DNA of 64,000 bases from NCBI RefSeq assembly GCF_042427615.1, contig NZ_JBHMEZ010000001.1, positions 620,001 through 684,000 of the forward strand, given 5' to 3'. A program made the position numbers and the translations under genes. This document shows positions 41,049 through 49,643 of the stretch, in pieces. The notes under the pieces are model-generated. The model was given only the letters and a program-made list of their open reading frames with translations, made no database searches and had not been told where the DNA came from. Source of the DNA: Formosa undariae (lineage in GTDB: Bacteria; Bacteroidota; Bacteroidia; Flavobacteriales; Flavobacteriaceae). Numbering within the stretch: position 1 is the stretch's first letter; every line of letters begins with the position of its first letter.

Positions 41049-41729
41049 TTAGTCCACTCTTAGGATTCTTCCGCCTAAAACTTTGTTTTCATTTACTTCT
41101 TCAGGTTTTCCGTAAATATAAATATCACCTCCCGCACGGATGGTAGCATCTACAGTTTTAGATGCTTTTACATGGGCTTCACCAGCTGCATGAATCGATA
41201 CCTTAGAGGTTTCAGATTCTAATAATTGGCCATTATAAATACCACCAGTTAAAATACTTATTTGCTCGTTTTTAGAAGTTCCTTTTGTTGTAATATCTCC
41301 ACCAGTGATAGATTTTACAACAACAAACGACGTCTTTAAAGGCACATCTATTTTAGCACCTTCCTGAGCTCTTAACTCAATTTCGAATTGCTCTATAACA
41401 TCTTTAGAACTTACAGAAGAACCTTCATTAACGTCGATAACGTCTATAGATGTGTAGTACACATTTACTTTAGTATCTTCACCATTAAAGCTATTATCAA
41501 GGCTCATTCTAACTTTTAAGGTTCCATTTTTATTCACCGTTTCAACATGCTTCGCGCTGTTCCCAGTGATTTCAACTTTGTTAATATCGGATTTAATAAG
41601 ATTAACTTGAATTAAATCGTAAACCTTAAGTTCTTTAAATTCTCCTACTGTTTTTTCCACTTTTTCCTGAGCATGTAATCCTAAAGATAAACAGGCTATA
41701 AATAATACTACTAACTGTTTCATTTTCAA
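41049..41729 (-). CDS. GIN-domain (DUF2807) secreted protein
   Basis: A 226-residue protein with signal peptide MKMKQLVVLFIACLSLGLHAQ and a repetitive beta-strand body typical of the head GIN domain: VGEFKELKVYDLIQVNLIKSDINKVEITG, then alternating short strands ending in a glycine-rich repeat region (AGGDIYIYGKPEEV). These auto-folded right-handed beta-helix-like proteins are common in Bacteroidota and are thought to be periplasmic or surface-associated; function unknown. Between rnr and the LysE-type gene with gaps of 118 and 42 bp. Confidence 0.85.
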   Translation of the reverse strand: MKMKQLVVLFIACLSLGLHAQEKVEKTVGEFKELKVYDLIQVNLIKSDINKVEITGNSAKHVETVNKNGTLKVRMSLDNSFNGEDTKVNVYYTSIDVIDVNEGSSVSSKDVIEQFEIELRAQEGAKIDVPLKTSFVVVKSITGGDITTKGTSKNEQISILTGGIYNGQLLESETSKVSIHAAGEAHVKASKTVDATIRAGGDIYIYGKPEEVNENKVLGGRILRVD

Positions 41730-41760
41730 TTTATAATAAAATTATTCTAAAATTTAAAAT

Positions 41761-41797
41761 ACGATGAAAACCTGAACTTATTTCAAATTTTCATCGT
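41761..41797 (-). terminator. Probable terminator after rnr
   Basis: ACGATGAAAA and TTTTCATCGT pair perfectly around a 17-base loop; on the minus strand an imperfect T-rich stretch follows. It lies 51 bp after the rnr stop. Confidence 0.55.
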
Positions 41798-41847
41798 TCA
41801 ATGAACACCAATAAAATGAATTCGATTGATGTGTTTTCTATAAATTT

Positions 41848-44046
41848 TTATTCGTTTGGTTTTCCAATAAGGTTAAAATCAAGGTGTTTTTTTACCAAAT
41901 CGGTATCTCTAACTTTTACAATAACCTCGTCTCCTAACTGATACATTTTCTTAGATTCACGTCCGATAATTGCAAACTGACTTTCGTCGAATTCGTAATA
42001 ATCGCCTTTAATATCGCGAGTTCTCACCATTCCTTCACATTTATTATCGATAATTTCAACATAAATTCCCCAGTCGGTAACTCCAGAAATTACACCCACA
42101 AATTCCTCATCTTGATGATCTTGCATAAAACGAATCTGCATATATTTAATCGAGTCACGTTCTGCTTTAGTCGCTAAATATTCCATGCTACTAGAATGCT
42201 TACATTTCTCTTCGTAAATCGCTTCGTTAGCCGATTTTCCGCCGTCTAAATATTGCTGTAACAAACGGTGTGCCATGACATCTGGATAACGACGAATTGG
42301 CGATGTAAAATGACTATAATAATCGAAAGCCAAACCATAATGCCCAATATTGTGCGTGGTATATTCAGCTTTACTCATGGTACGAATCGCTAAAGTATCG
42401 ACTAAATTTTGTTCTTTTTTACCAACAACATCACTTAATAAACTATTTAGTGAAGACGAAATTGATTTACTATCTTTAAAGTTTAATTTGTAACCGAACT
42501 TAGCCACCACATTTTGGAGCGCTTGCAATTTACTTTCGTCTGGCTCGTCGTGAACACGGTATACAAACGTTTTTTCTGGTTTTTGTTTTCCAACAAATTC
42601 AGATACTTTTCTGTTAGCCAACAACATAAATTCTTCAATTAATTTATTGGCATCTGCAGATGTTTTAAAGAACACACCTATCGGATTACTTTCTGCATCT
42701 AAATTGAATTTAACTTCAACCTTATCAAACGAAATGGCACCAGAACTCATACGTCTACTACGCATAATTTTAGCTAAATCGTCCATTTTTAAAACGGCAT
42801 CTGCAATAGCCTGATCTGCTAAATAGGTTTCTCCAGTTAAAGAAACTTCGGCTGGGATAGTATTTGTTTTACTGTCTATAATTGCTTGGGCTTCTTCGTA
42901 AGCAAAACGCGCATCACTGTACGTTACTGTACGACCAAACCATTCGTTAACAACTTCGGCTTTATTATTTAATTCGAAAACTGCCGAAAACGTATATTTT
43001 TCTTCATGCGGACGTAAAGAACACGCATTATTTGATAAAATTTCTGGAAGCATCGGTACCACACGATCTACCAAATACACAGAAGTCGCACGCTCGTAAG
43101 CTTCATCGTCTAAAATTGTACCTTCTTGAACGTAATGAGAAACATCGGCAATATGAATTCCGATTTCAAAATTTCCATTTTCTAAAACTTCATAAGATAA
43201 CGCATCATCAAAATCTTTTGCATCTTTCGGATCTATCGTAAACGTTAAGACTTTACGCATATCGCGACGTTTTTTAATTTCGTCTTCGGTAATCGATGTA
43301 TCTATATTGTTTGCAAACTCTTCAACCTCTACAGGAAATTCGTAAGGCAATCCGTAATCGGCTAATATGGAATGAATTTCGGTATTATGTTCTCCAGGTT
43401 TCCCTAAAACTTTTAAAATTCTTCCGTTAGGAGAATCGGCTTTATCTGGCCAATCTTCTAGACTTACTAACACTTTATCACCATCTTCTGCGCCATTAAT
43501 TTTATTAATTGGCACAAAAATATCTTTATACATTTTATTACCATCAACCACTACAAAAGCGTAGTTTTTACTTAGCTGAATAGCACCAACATACTCTGTT
43601 TTAGCACGTTTAATTATTCTAGTAATTTCACCTTCTAACTTCCCTTGTTTAAGGCGTTTGTAAACATAAAGTTCTACTTCGTCGCCATTTAAGGCTTTGT
43701 TTATATTATTTGAAGCAATATAAATATCGTCGTCAAAATCTTCGCAAACTACATAACCAGACCCTTTAGCTGTAGAATCTAAAATTCCAGTATGGTATTC
43801 GGTATTAACAACGGCTTTAAATTTACCGCGTTCTACTTCTTCTATTTCTTTTTTAGCAAGTAATTGTTGAAGTGTTTTTATAATTTGATTTCTACTACTG
43901 GCATCATTTACTTCCAGTATAGCACCTATTTGTTTGTAATTAAAGGTCTTATTACGGTCCTTTCTTAGAATATTTAAAATCGTTTGGGAGAGATTAGAAA
44001 TTCCTTTTGAAGCTTTCTTTTTTCGCTTTCTTGTCATAATCTTCAT
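41848..44046 (-). CDS. rnr: Ribonuclease R
   Basis: A processive 3'-5' exoribonuclease that degrades structured RNA. The 732-residue product has a basic N-terminus (MTRKRKKKASKG), a helix-turn-helix-like region, cold-shock domains, then the RNB catalytic domain (TIDPKDAKDFDDALSYE holds the metal-binding aspartates; YSHFTSPIRRYPDVMAHRLL is the C-terminal RNB signature) and a C-terminal S1 domain (FVGVISGVTDWGIYVEI). Start may be ATG 44046 or ATG 44037; a -7 box at 44058-44065 is compatible with both. Confidence 0.97.
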   Translation of the reverse strand: MKIMTRKRKKKASKGISNLSQTILNILRKDRNKTFNYKQIGAILEVNDASSRNQIIKTLQQLLAKKEIEEVERGKFKAVVNTEYHTGILDSTAKGSGYVVCEDFDDDIYIASNNINKALNGDEVELYVYKRLKQGKLEGEITRIIKRAKTEYVGAIQLSKNYAFVVVDGNKMYKDIFVPINKINGAEDGDKVLVSLEDWPDKADSPNGRILKVLGKPGEHNTEIHSILADYGLPYEFPVEVEEFANNIDTSITEDEIKKRRDMRKVLTFTIDPKDAKDFDDALSYEVLENGNFEIGIHIADVSHYVQEGTILDDEAYERATSVYLVDRVVPMLPEILSNNACSLRPHEEKYTFSAVFELNNKAEVVNEWFGRTVTYSDARFAYEEAQAIIDSKTNTIPAEVSLTGETYLADQAIADAVLKMDDLAKIMRSRRMSSGAISFDKVEVKFNLDAESNPIGVFFKTSADANKLIEEFMLLANRKVSEFVGKQKPEKTFVYRVHDEPDESKLQALQNVVAKFGYKLNFKDSKSISSSLNSLLSDVVGKKEQNLVDTLAIRTMSKAEYTTHNIGHYGLAFDYYSHFTSPIRRYPDVMAHRLLQQYLDGGKSANEAIYEEKCKHSSSMEYLATKAERDSIKYMQIRFMQDHQDEEFVGVISGVTDWGIYVEIIDNKCEGMVRTRDIKGDYYEFDESQFAIIGRESKKMYQLGDEVIVKVRDTDLVKKHLDFNLIGKPNE

Positions 44047-44057
44047 TTGAATTATAA

Positions 44058-44065
44058 CAAAGCTA
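44058..44065 (-). promoter_or_regulatory. Candidate -7 box for rnr
   Basis: Minus-strand TAGCTTTG fits TAnnTTTG, 11 bases upstream of ATG 44046 and 20 bases upstream of ATG 44037. Confidence 0.45.
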
Positions 44066-44151
44066 CATTTTAAAAACTAAATCATAGTTTCTTTATTAAG
44101 AAGTTTAACTATTCTTTTAAAATTCAAATCAATTTCAGTTTACAAATAGAG

Positions 44152-44160
44152 TTATCCACA
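44152..44160 (+). other. Consensus DnaA box
   Basis: TTATCCACA matches TTATNCACA exactly and abuts an alternating TA stretch that could act as an unwinding element. Confidence 0.5.
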
Positions 44161-44764
44161 TATATATATATATAATTAGTTTTCTTTTAAAATTTAAAAA
44201 AATAAATGGTGCTTATTATAGTCTGTTAATAGCGGTATAACTTTTTTAGGTTTTATTTTGATTTCATTTAGTTAGTAATCTGTCTATACGAAGTGAACAT
44301 CTTGTTAGACTATTAAAGTGTTTATTTTGAAGTGTTTTTATAAGGTTGTTAACAATTGTTGATAACGTGAATTCACAGTAAAAGTTTAATAAAAAATTAA
44401 AAATTTGATGTTTATATGAGTTGATTTTGGTCTAAGAACTTTTCTAAAGAAAATGAGTTAAATTTTAGGAGTGTATTAGATAATGTTTGGTTGTAAAAAT
44501 AATCGGTATTTAAAAGAAAAAGTTTCAAAAAGTAATCAAGAGATATTAACAATTAATTAATACTAATTCCGATTTTATGAACAATTGTTACGTAAACGTT
44601 TATAAATGGTATACTTACTATCAAATTCATAATTAAAATAGGTATGTAAAGTGTTTAATTATTAGGCTTTTAGGTAGGTTATTAACCATCATTTCGTACA
44701 TTTACAACTGTAATAATTCTAACAGTATTACATTAAAAATAACTAAAAAATAGTACAATACATT

Positions 44765-45199
44765 ATGAAGATTTCAATAGGAAATGATCACGCAGGAACA
44801 GATTATAAATTTGCTATCGTAAAGCATTTAGAAGCAAAGGGATACGTTGTTAACAACTATGGTACCGATGCTTCGGACAGTGTTGATTACCCAGATTTTG
44901 TACATCCAGTGGCTTTAGATGTTACTAATAAGACTGTAGATTTTGGTATCATTATCTGCGGAAGTGGAAATGGTGCAAACATGACGGCTAACAAACATCA
45001 AGAAATTCGTTCTGCTTTATGTTGGTCTAAAGAAATCGTTGTTTTAGCAAGACAACATAACGATGCTAATATATTAAGTATTCCAGCACGTTATACTGCT
45101 GTACAGCAAGCGATAGAAATGGTAGATGCATTTTTAGAAACTGCTTTCGAAGGTGGTCGTCACCAAAACCGTGTAAATAAAATTCCAGTAAGTTGTTAA
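44765..45199 (+). CDS. rpiB: Ribose-5-phosphate isomerase B
   Basis: Interconverts ribose-5-phosphate and ribulose-5-phosphate in the pentose phosphate pathway. It is a 144-residue RpiB/LacAB-family protein with the substrate loop IGNDHAGTDYK (5-15), catalytic Cys65 in IICGSGNGANM, and the C-terminal ARYTAVQQAIEMVDAFLET-GGRHQNRVNKI segment. The stop codon directly abuts the ATG of the CDF transporter, indicating co-transcription. Confidence 0.97.
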   Translation: MKISIGNDHAGTDYKFAIVKHLEAKGYVVNNYGTDASDSVDYPDFVHPVALDVTNKTVDFGIIICGSGNGANMTANKHQEIRSALCWSKEIVVLARQHNDANILSIPARYTAVQQAIEMVDAFLETAFEGGRHQNRVNKIPVSC

Positions 45200-46111
45200 A
45201 TGTCACCTACTCACGAACATAATCATGAACACCCTAGTTTAAAAGGTAGAAATTTAATTATTTCTATTTTTCTAAACATACTTATAACATTAAGTCAGGC
45301 TATTGGTGGATTAATTTCCGGTAGCCTGTCTTTATTAAGTGATGCCTTACATAATTTTACAGATGTTATATCTTTAATAGTAAGTTATGTTGCAAATAGA
45401 CTGTCTAAACAAAAAGCATCTATGGGGAAAACATTTGGTTATAAACGTGCAGAAATTTTAGCAGCTTTTATAAACGCATCCACGTTAATAATTATTGCAA
45501 TTCTTTTAATTATTGAAGCTTTTAAACGTTTTAAACATCCAGAACCTATCGCGTCTGATCTCGTTATTTGGTTATCCCTCTTAGGTATTTTAGCAAATGG
45601 TTTTAGTGTATTGTTATTAAAAGCAGATTCCCAGTCTAACCTTAATATGCGTAGTGCTTATCTGCATTTATTTACAGATATGATGGCTAGTGTGGCTGTT
45701 TTAATAGGTGGTTTACTCATGAAATATTTTCAAGTATATTGGGTAGACAGTGTGCTTACTTTTTTAATTGGAATTTATCTTATTTGGGTGGGTTTAGATT
45801 TGTTAATAACCTCTACAAAAATGATTATGCTCTTTACACCGTCTCATATTAATTTAAATGATGTGGTTAAAGAAATAAATCAAATACCTAAAGTGAATAA
45901 GTTACATCATGTTCATATTTGGAATTTAAATGATGATGAATTGCATTTAGAAGCGCATTTAGATTTTAAAGAAGATATTTCATTAACCGAATTCAATGTG
46001 ATTTTGTTTGAGATTGAAACAATTTTAGGTGGAAAATTTAATATTAATCATGTTAATATTCAGCCTGAATTTAATAGAGAAGATCCTAAAGAAATTATAG
46101 TTCAAGATTAA
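45200..46111 (+). CDS. Cation diffusion facilitator (Zn/Co/Cd efflux)
   Basis: A proton-driven divalent metal exporter of the CDF family, 303 residues. A His-rich N-terminus (SPTHEHNHEHPS) precedes six membrane helices. The metal-binding pairs appear as LLSDALHNFTD in helix 2 and YLHLFTDMMASVAVL in helix 5, the HxxxD/DxxxD arrangement of zinc-type CDFs. The cytosolic C-terminal ferredoxin-like domain (HVHIWNLNDDELHLEAHL) is present. It follows rpiB without a gap; a metal-specific regulator is not adjacent. Confidence 0.93.
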   Translation: MSPTHEHNHEHPSLKGRNLIISIFLNILITLSQAIGGLISGSLSLLSDALHNFTDVISLIVSYVANRLSKQKASMGKTFGYKRAEILAAFINASTLIIIAILLIIEAFKRFKHPEPIASDLVIWLSLLGILANGFSVLLLKADSQSNLNMRSAYLHLFTDMMASVAVLIGGLLMKYFQVYWVDSVLTFLIGIYLIWVGLDLLITSTKMIMLFTPSHINLNDVVKEINQIPKVNKLHHVHIWNLNDDELHLEAHLDFKEDISLTEFNVILFEIETILGGKFNINHVNIQPEFNREDPKEIIVQD

Positions 46112-46132
46112 ATAAGGTTGTCATTTTTAAAT

Positions 46133-46543
46133 ATGAAATTAAACGGATATTTACTTCGAATAGGATTCCTCTTTATAAATGTATGTTTATTAGTATCTTG
46201 TGAGCAAATTATTGAAAATGCAACCGACGAATTAATTCCAGAACCTGAGTCTCTTATGGTGGGGTTACTTAATAATACACCCTATAATTGGAAACGTGCA
46301 GAAATACGGTCAGGTAATCTTATTCAAAATTATGACAGTACAATTAAAGGTGCATTTAGTTTCTATAAACCGTTTAATAGTATACATTCGGAGGCTGTTA
46401 TTTTAATTCAAACTGAACAGGAAATATTTCGCTATACCCCAAAATTTTATGATGAATCTACAGAAGTTACTGAAGGTACATTTTATTTTGAAGTCAGTTT
46501 AGTCGATTTAAAAACCTTAGATATAAAAAGAAAATCGTTTTAA
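46133..46543 (+). CDS. Small lipoprotein of unknown function
   Basis: I do not recognise the family. The start is taken as ATG 46133 (MKLNGYLLRIGFLFINVCLLVSC), which gives a proper lipoprotein signal with lipobox LVSC; a TTG 15 bases upstream is in frame but unnecessary. The mature part is about 114 residues, acidic and beta-rich (NNTPYNWKRAEIRSGN, FSFYKPFNSIHSEAVILIQTEQEIFRYTPKFYDES). It lies 21 bp after the CDF gene and 2 bp before the GNAT gene, so it is probably part of the rpiB transcript. Confidence 0.75.
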   Translation: MKLNGYLLRIGFLFINVCLLVSCEQIIENATDELIPEPESLMVGLLNNTPYNWKRAEIRSGNLIQNYDSTIKGAFSFYKPFNSIHSEAVILIQTEQEIFRYTPKFYDESTEVTEGTFYFEVSLVDLKTLDIKRKSF

Positions 46544-46545
46544 TT

Positions 46546-46992
46546 ATGTTAGATATTACTATTAAATTCTTCGAAGAATTAACCACCACCGAATTGTATG
46601 CATTATTACAATTACGAAGTGAAGTTTTTGTTGTAGAACAAAATTGTGTCTATCAAGATATTGATGGTAAGGACAATAAGGCCTTACATGTTTTAGGATT
46701 TAAAAATTATGAATTAGTAGCTTATACTAGAATTTTTAATTCAGGCGATTATTTTGAAAATGCGAGTATTGGTCGTGTAATTGTAAAGGAATCTGAGCGT
46801 ACCCATAAATACGGTTACGATATTATGAAGTCTTCCATTCAAGCTATTAGTACGAAGTTTGATGAAACCACCATTAAAATTTCTGCTCAGAAACACTTAG
46901 AATCCTTTTATAATAACTTAGGATTTGTAGCAGTTTCAGAACCTTATTTAGAAGATGGAATTCCACATATCGGCATGCTTTTAAAACCGTAA
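46546..46992 (+). CDS. GNAT family N-acetyltransferase (ElaA-like)
   Basis: A 148-residue acetyl-CoA-dependent N-acetyltransferase. The N-terminal segment FEELTTTELYALLQLRSEVFVVEQNCVYQDIDGKD is the ElaA-type signature, and IGRVIVKESERTHKYGYDIMKSS carries the acetyl-CoA binding loop. Substrate unknown. It ends the rpiB transcription unit. Its stop codon lies immediately next to the stop codon of the convergent S41 peptidase, with no room for a dedicated terminator. Confidence 0.9.
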   Translation: MLDITIKFFEELTTTELYALLQLRSEVFVVEQNCVYQDIDGKDNKALHVLGFKNYELVAYTRIFNSGDYFENASIGRVIVKESERTHKYGYDIMKSSIQAISTKFDETTIKISAQKHLESFYNNLGFVAVSEPYLEDGIPHIGMLLKP

Positions 46993-48633
46993 TTATTTAG
47001 TTAAAAAGCCTCTATAGGTTGTTGCATTACTTAATATTTCGGTAGCGCGTTCTATTTCTGGATTGTGTGTTTTGTAGTAATCGTAAACACCTTCTCTGTA
47101 CACATATCGTTTTACAATTTCGTCTGTTAATAAACTTGTTAATTGCGCTTTATTTTCGTCTATACCCTCTATTTTTGAGGTCTTTAGGTTGTTAATAAGT
47201 GTGTTGTAATCCTTCTGAATATTATCGTCCAATCCTTCTTTTTTAGCACTTTCGAATGCCTTTGTTAAGGCTTTTTCTGTTTCTGTTTCGAAACTAAAAT
47301 CATTCGTTTTTAAATATTTCTTGAAGTCCGAAAAATCTGAATCTGCTAATTTAAAGGCATCAACGTTTTTAATAGTCTGATGTTTGTAATAATAACTAGT
47401 AGCGTAATCGAAAATATAATCATTTTGTAAAATAGCAGTGGTAATTGCAGATGTTTTTGTGATGTCTAAAGCTTCATCTGGCAACACTCCACCACCATCA
47501 AAAACAGGTCTTCCGTTTTTAGTTTTAAACTCATGGTAGTTGTCTTTAGAAATTCTAACGGCATCGCCTTTTTCGTTCCGATGCCAATAATCTAGCGCCT
47601 GAATACAACGGCCTGAAGGCGTGTAATATCTAGAAATAGTAAGTTTTAATTGGGTTCCGTAGGTTAATTGTTTCGGACGTTGTACTAATCCTTTTCCAAA
47701 ACTTCTAGAACCAAGCACAACACCACGGTCTAAATCTTGAAGCGTTCCTGCTACAATTTCACTTGCCGATGCACTACGTCCGTTAATTAAAACTACAACT
47801 GGAATTTCGACATCTAAAGCTTCCTTTTGAGTGTAATACGTTTTATTGAATTTTTTAACTTTAGATTTAGTAGTAACCACCAACTGATTTTTCGGAACAA
47901 AAATATTCACGACATTTACAGCTTCGTGTAATAAACCTCCTGGGTTATCACGTAAATCTAAAATGATATTTTTCGCACCTTGCGCTTTTAAATATTTTAC
48001 TGCGTAGGCCGTTTGAGAAGAGGCTTTACTATTAAACTGACTTAAAACTATGTATCCAGTTTCTTCATTTATCATAGAAAAATAAGGCACTGCGCTAATT
48101 TCTACTTCTGCCCTATTTATAGTTGCTGTTTGTGTTTTTCCTTGACGTTTAAATGTAACATCTACACGAGTTCCAGAAGTTCCTTTTAATAGATCTCCTT
48201 TATCGTCTTTAAAGGTTTCTAAATCTATGTTTCCAATCTTAATAATTTCGTCGCCAGCCTTTAAACCTGCTTTATCGGCAGGATAATCTTTATAGGGTTC
48301 TATGATAACTAATTTATCTTTAAGCGTCTTTACACGTGCACCAATACCCGTATAATCCCCTGTATTATTAATTCTAGCCGCTTCTACATCTTGTTCGTTC
48401 ATAAACGTCGTGTATGGATCTAAATCTTTTAACATGCTCTTTATAGCGGTGTCCATTAAATCTGCCGGATTGGTTTCGTCGACATAATTCATGTTCAATT
48501 CTTTATAAAGCGTGGTGAAAATTTCTATTTGCTTCGCTATTTCAAAAAAATCGTTCTGAAATGCCGTGGTCGAAAAAAAGATTGTTAACGCTAAAACAGG
48601 AATAAGAATCTTCTTTTTTAATAATGTTTTCAT
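46993..48633 (-). CDS. S41 family C-terminal processing peptidase (CtpA/Prc-like)
   Basis: A periplasmic tail-specific protease of 546 residues. A signal or anchor (KKKILIPVLALTIFFSTTAFQ) precedes an N-terminal helical segment, a PDZ domain (GIGARVKTLKDKLVIIEPYKDYPADKAGLKAGDEI, about 96-170) and the S41 catalytic domain. The serine lies in GRSASASEIVAG (285-296) and the general-base Lys314 in SFGKGLVQ. A ~150-residue C-terminal extension completes it. It follows rnpA by 20 bp at the end of the pncB-pncA-rnpA run. Confidence 0.94.
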   Translation of the reverse strand: MKTLLKKKILIPVLALTIFFSTTAFQNDFFEIAKQIEIFTTLYKELNMNYVDETNPADLMDTAIKSMLKDLDPYTTFMNEQDVEAARINNTGDYTGIGARVKTLKDKLVIIEPYKDYPADKAGLKAGDEIIKIGNIDLETFKDDKGDLLKGTSGTRVDVTFKRQGKTQTATINRAEVEISAVPYFSMINEETGYIVLSQFNSKASSQTAYAVKYLKAQGAKNIILDLRDNPGGLLHEAVNVVNIFVPKNQLVVTTKSKVKKFNKTYYTQKEALDVEIPVVVLINGRSASASEIVAGTLQDLDRGVVLGSRSFGKGLVQRPKQLTYGTQLKLTISRYYTPSGRCIQALDYWHRNEKGDAVRISKDNYHEFKTKNGRPVFDGGGVLPDEALDITKTSAITTAILQNDYIFDYATSYYYKHQTIKNVDAFKLADSDFSDFKKYLKTNDFSFETETEKALTKAFESAKKEGLDDNIQKDYNTLINNLKTSKIEGIDENKAQLTSLLTDEIVKRYVYREGVYDYYKTHNPEIERATEILSNATTYRGFLTK

Positions 48634-48653
48634 GTGTAAAAAGGTATATTATA

Positions 48654-49034
48654 CTACAAGTTTTCAGCTTCAGCTTTTATAAATTTTTGAAATAATGTTA
48701 TCATTTTTTTTTCAATAAATTCATAACTCGGCATGTCTTTATTAGAATACATAATCATAAACGCATATGGCCCTGAAACAGCAGCTAGGTGTTCATTTTT
48801 ATTTAGTCTATAGGCTTCTCTTAATAAGCGTTTTATACGGTTTCTGTCTACTGCCAATTTAAAATTTCGCTTACTTACAGAAACTCCAGTTTTTAAGGAA
48901 ACATTATCTTCAAAATTGGTTTTTATATAAACTAATCGCAGCGGATATGCAGATACCGTTTTTCCTTCTGCAAAAAGTTTATCTATGGTAATTTTACTTT
49001 TAAGTTTTTCGGTTTTACCGTAAGTTTGCTTCAT
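48654..49034 (-). CDS. rnpA: Ribonuclease P protein component
   Basis: The protein cofactor of RNase P, which matures tRNA 5' ends. The 126-residue product has the N-terminal KTEKLKSKITIDKLFAEGKTVSAYPLRLVY and the RNR signature KLAVDRNRIKRLLREAYRLNK. In many bacteria rnpA is in the rpmH-rnpA-yidC cluster at the origin; here it is placed between pncA (3 bp) and the S41 peptidase (20 bp). The RNA subunit gene rnpB was not found in the window. Confidence 0.95.
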   Translation of the reverse strand: MKQTYGKTEKLKSKITIDKLFAEGKTVSAYPLRLVYIKTNFEDNVSLKTGVSVSKRNFKLAVDRNRIKRLLREAYRLNKNEHLAAVSGPYAFMIMYSNKDMPSYEFIEKKMITLFQKFIKAEAENL

Positions 49035-49037
49035 AAA

Positions 49038-49643
49038 TTAAATGTCGGAACTGTTTAAAATAGTTACCCCGTGTTGTTTTAAATCTAGAATTGCTGCCTG
49101 ATAAACAGTTTCAGAAATATAACGCGTCGCATCTGTAATATAGTATGTTTTAAATCCTAAACTTTGGGCATCTTTAGCGGTGAAATAAACACAGTAATCT
49201 GCTGCTAAACCACAAACATAGACTTCGGTAACATTCATACTTTTTAAATACGCTTCTAAACCTGTATGTTGGGTTTTATTATTATCGAAAAATGCACTGT
49301 AACTATCCACTGTAACAGTCATACCTTTTCTAAAAATAGCAGCGACTGCATCTGTATTTAATTCTAATGAAAACGCTGCACCGCTTGTTCCTTGCACACA
49401 ATGATTTGGCCATAGTACTTGATTTTGACCTTCTAATTGGATCATATCAAACACATTTTTATTATGGTGATTACTCGCAAAACTAGCATGATTTTCGGGA
49501 TGCCAATCTTGAGAAGCGACGACCAAATCGAATTTAGATTGCAGAGTATTTATTAACGGAATAATCTCGTCTCCTTTTGGTACAGCAAGTGCACCGCCAG
49601 GTAAAAAGTCATTCTGAATATCTACTAGAATAAGTGCTTTCAT
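49038..49643 (-). CDS. pncA: Nicotinamidase
   Basis: Deamidates nicotinamide to nicotinate for NAD salvage. The 201-residue product shows the isochorismatase-fold start ALILVDIQNDFLPGGAL (catalytic Asp8), metal-binding DWHPENH (Asp46, His48, His52), and the catalytic cysteine region VCGLAADYCV. It shares its first base with the pncB stop region (pncB 49643-51049), giving a coupled pncB-pncA unit that takes nicotinamide to nicotinate mononucleotide. Confidence 0.96.
   Translation of the reverse strand: MKALILVDIQNDFLPGGALAVPKGDEIIPLINTLQSKFDLVVASQDWHPENHASFASNHHNKNVFDMIQLEGQNQVLWPNHCVQGTSGAAFSLELNTDAVAAIFRKGMTVTVDSYSAFFDNNKTQHTGLEAYLKSMNVTEVYVCGLAADYCVYFTAKDAQSLGFKTYYITDATRYISETVYQAAILDLKQHGVTILNSSDI

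Larger units (their letters stand above)
44047..44764. other. 718-bp AT-rich non-coding gap with DnaA-box-like sites (possible oriC)
   Basis: This is the longest non-coding stretch in the window. It holds no credible gene (the longest frame noticed is a 25-codon one at 44483). A consensus DnaA box TTATCCACA lies at 44152-44160, directly followed by a (TA)7 run at 44161-44174. One-mismatch boxes are TTATCAACA (minus strand, 44357-44365) and TTATGAACA (44575-44583). Short perfect palindromes cluster at 44346-44376 (TTGTTAACAA, AACAATTGTT, GTGAATTCAC), and TAAACGTTTA is at 44593-44602. It separates divergent rnr and rpiB. An origin role is a hypothesis; simple promoter DNA is the alternative. 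Confidence 0.4.

Noticed and set aside
44483..44560. 25-codon frame in the rnr-rpiB gap
   Set aside because: Very short, no recognisable signal, and composition matches the surrounding AT-rich non-coding DNA.
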